A DNA stretch of 5,285 bases from Desulfurococcales archaeon. GTDB lineage: Archaea; Thermoproteota; Thermoprotei_A; Sulfolobales; Desulfurococcaceae. A model generated the notes under the pieces. It was not told the origin of the DNA and searched no databases. It saw only the letters and a list, made by a program, of their open reading frames with translations. The translations under genes were made by a program, and so were the position numbers. Each line of letters begins with the position of its first letter. Positions within the stretch are counted from its first letter, which is position 1. Below, one piece after another: positions 4,032 through 5,285 of this stretch. The stretch lies in assembly GCA_015522345.1 (NCBI GenBank), contig WAML01000002.1, positions 1-5,285 on the forward strand, read 5' to 3'.

Positions 4032-5285
4032 AGTATGTATTAACGCCAGTACTATATGATTTTAAAAGGTCTTTTATCCGTTTATCTACATTACTACTTC
4101 TAGTTTTATTCATTGTTGGTGGTGTAGGTCTTTCATATCTAGCATATAGTTTCTTTGTTCAACAACTACGTCCAGTAAATACGTGTACTACTATAGTGTT
4201 AAGTAATGGAACAGCATTGGTTAGAGGAATAGTATATGATGTATCGGGTAATTTATTGGATAAAGCTACTATAAAGATCTATAGAGTTGATACAAATGAG
4301 GTTTTGTTTGAGAAAGAGGTTAGTGGTAACTTTAGTTTTACATCAAATGATCTCTATGATAAACTGTTTAAGCTTATACGTAGCTCTAGTCAACAAGTAT
4401 CATTAGCTATAAGAATTGAAGCTAGTGTAGGAGAAGTAGAGTATCCTATTACAAGTATAGATAATGTAGTTGATTCTAGTTATAGAGTAAATAGTACTAT
4501 ACTAACTTTCCTAGGAGGACAATTCGTATCATTTAATCCTCTCTCGTCAACTGGTGGAGGAAGAGGATATAGTGAAGAGTTGAGAGAGTATGTTGTCAGA
4601 GGGTATTTTCATCTTATACTACTTAGTAAGAAGACTGGTGATGCTCGTTTAGTAGTTTATGTCTTTAACTATACTAGTCCAAGTAGAGTTGTTGAAGGAT
4701 TTCTCGAGTATAATGTAACTAAGAGTGAAACAGTTATACCATCAATAACCACTTCTATTCACATGCAGATCATTGGTTCGGTAGAGAATTTGACGTTTAA
4801 GCCTATTGGGAGAATAAATAGTTTTGCTAGGATCTTTGAACTAGAGCTTCCTATGGATAAGGATCTACTTATACTAAAGCTATCGCTAGATAGAGGGGAG
4901 AGTAACTTTAGTTATGTTGGCTGGATTAACTACGAGTTTTTGATACCTGTTGAGAATAGGTATGTACAAGTATTATCGGGTGGGACTGGGCTTAGTTTAT
5001 TCTCACAGTTCTTTCCTATAGTATTTCTTTATCTAGCTTATGTATTGATGGCTAAACCGCGTAGTACTGGTGCACTAGAATTTATTCTCGCAAGACCTAT
5101 TACGAGATGGGATATATATGTGACGAGGTATTTTGCTGGTGTTTTAGTGGCTTTTGCTTCAACGGCTCTGTTTACACTAGCTATAAATGTGTCTAATTTG
5201 GTTCTCCTGGGATTAACTCTGGATCTATGGAGTTCAATACTAGTCTATCTAGGTTTAACAGCTTCTCTAATAGCCTTCTATACTC
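4028..5285 (+). CDS. ABC-2-type permease with large extracytoplasmic domain (partial, runs off right edge)
   Basis: An open frame of 419 codons starts at the ATG overlapping the ATPase stop and has no stop before the window ends. After a basic cytoplasmic N-terminus, TM1 spans about residues 20-43. Residues about 44-320 form a large exterior domain with many N-x-S/T sites (N60, N101, N155, N214, N229, N254, N293). Its first part, VRGIVYDVSGNLLDKATIKI onward to NFSFTSND (65-108), resembles a carboxypeptidase-regulatory/CnaB-like beta-sandwich. TM2 (about 322-341) is followed by a cytoplasmic loop, STGALEFILARPITRWDIYV (346-365), which matches the ABC-2 coupling region. TM3 is about 366-388 and further hydrophobic segments start near 390 and 402. 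It should form the membrane pore with the ATPase. Export of a drug, lipid, peptide or polysaccharide are all possible; the sequence does not decide. The remaining transmembrane helices lie outside the window. Confidence 0.88.
   Translation, partial: MKYVLTPVLYDFKRSFIRLSTLLLLVLFIVGGVGLSYLAYSFFVQQLRPVNTCTTIVLSNGTALVRGIVYDVSGNLLDKATIKIYRVDTNEVLFEKEVSGNFSFTSNDLYDKLFKLIRSSSQQVSLAIRIEASVGEVEYPITSIDNVVDSSYRVNSTILTFLGGQFVSFNPLSSTGGGRGYSEELREYVVRGYFHLILLSKKTGDARLVVYVFNYTSPSRVVEGFLEYNVTKSETVIPSITTSIHMQIIGSVENLTFKPIGRINSFARIFELELPMDKDLLILKLSLDRGESNFSYVGWINYEFLIPVENRYVQVLSGGTGLSLFSQFFPIVFLYLAYVLMAKPRSTGALEFILARPITRWDIYVTRYFAGVLVAFASTALFTLAINVSNLVLLGLTLDLWSSILVYLGLTASLIAFYT

Noticed and set aside
1..5285. 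CRISPR array, tRNA/rRNA gene or insertion sequence
   Set aside because: No regularly spaced repeats, no cloverleaf-like conserved tRNA arms and no transposase-like translation were seen on either strand.

Overview
The window is low-GC, gene-dense DNA that reads as a hyperthermophilic crenarchaeon, most likely of the Desulfurococcales (a Staphylothermus-like genome is a guess). The reasons are a DPSL-type (Dps-like) ferritin, a PHINI-type archaeal Fur-family regulator, archaeal TATA/BRE promoters in place of bacterial -35/-10 boxes, a secreted beta-propeller protein on a Thr/Ser stalk with a C-terminal membrane anchor, and AGA/AGG/ATA-rich codon use.

Region 1 (1-1204) is an oxidative-stress or iron module. 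A Dps-like ferritin gene (minus strand) and a Fur/PerR-family repressor gene (plus strand) diverge from a 133-bp spacer. Between their two TATA elements lies a perfect 15-bp palindrome, TAGAAAT-A-ATTTCTA, with the 7-1-7 geometry of Fur/PerR operators. The simplest reading is that the regulator controls its own gene and the ferritin from this one site. The regulator is unusual in having no cysteine at all, so the usual structural Zn(Cys4) site is absent.

Region 2 (1185-1508) has no intact gene. It holds a perfect 14-bp palindrome just after the regulator, a minus-strand reading frame with coding character but no usable start and internal stops (probably a decayed gene), and a 7-3-7 inverted repeat containing a T6 tract downstream of the next gene.

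Region 3 (1509-2882, minus strand) encodes a signal-peptide-bearing PQQ/WD40-like beta-propeller protein with a Thr/Ser/Pro stalk and a C-terminal transmembrane anchor. Promoter and Shine-Dalgarno placement favour a GTG start at 2822 over the longer TTG form at 2846.

Region 4 (about 3016 to the right edge, plus strand) is an ABC-2-type transporter operon. The ATPase has an altered signature loop (YSLGM) and an altered Walker B. Its stop overlaps the start of a permease gene by 4 bp (ATGA), and the permease runs off the window. The permease carries a large extracytoplasmic domain of about 270 residues between TM1 and TM2, beginning with a carboxypeptidase-regulatory/CnaB-like beta-sandwich. 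A 7-5-7 inverted repeat and a 7-1-7 AT-rich palindrome over the likely TATA box lie upstream.

The window shows no tRNA, rRNA, CRISPR array or insertion sequence. The most notable points are the ferritin/Fur divergon with its operator, the cysteine-free Fur protein, the gene remnant at 1214-1441, and the ABC transporter with non-canonical ATPase motifs and a large exterior domain.
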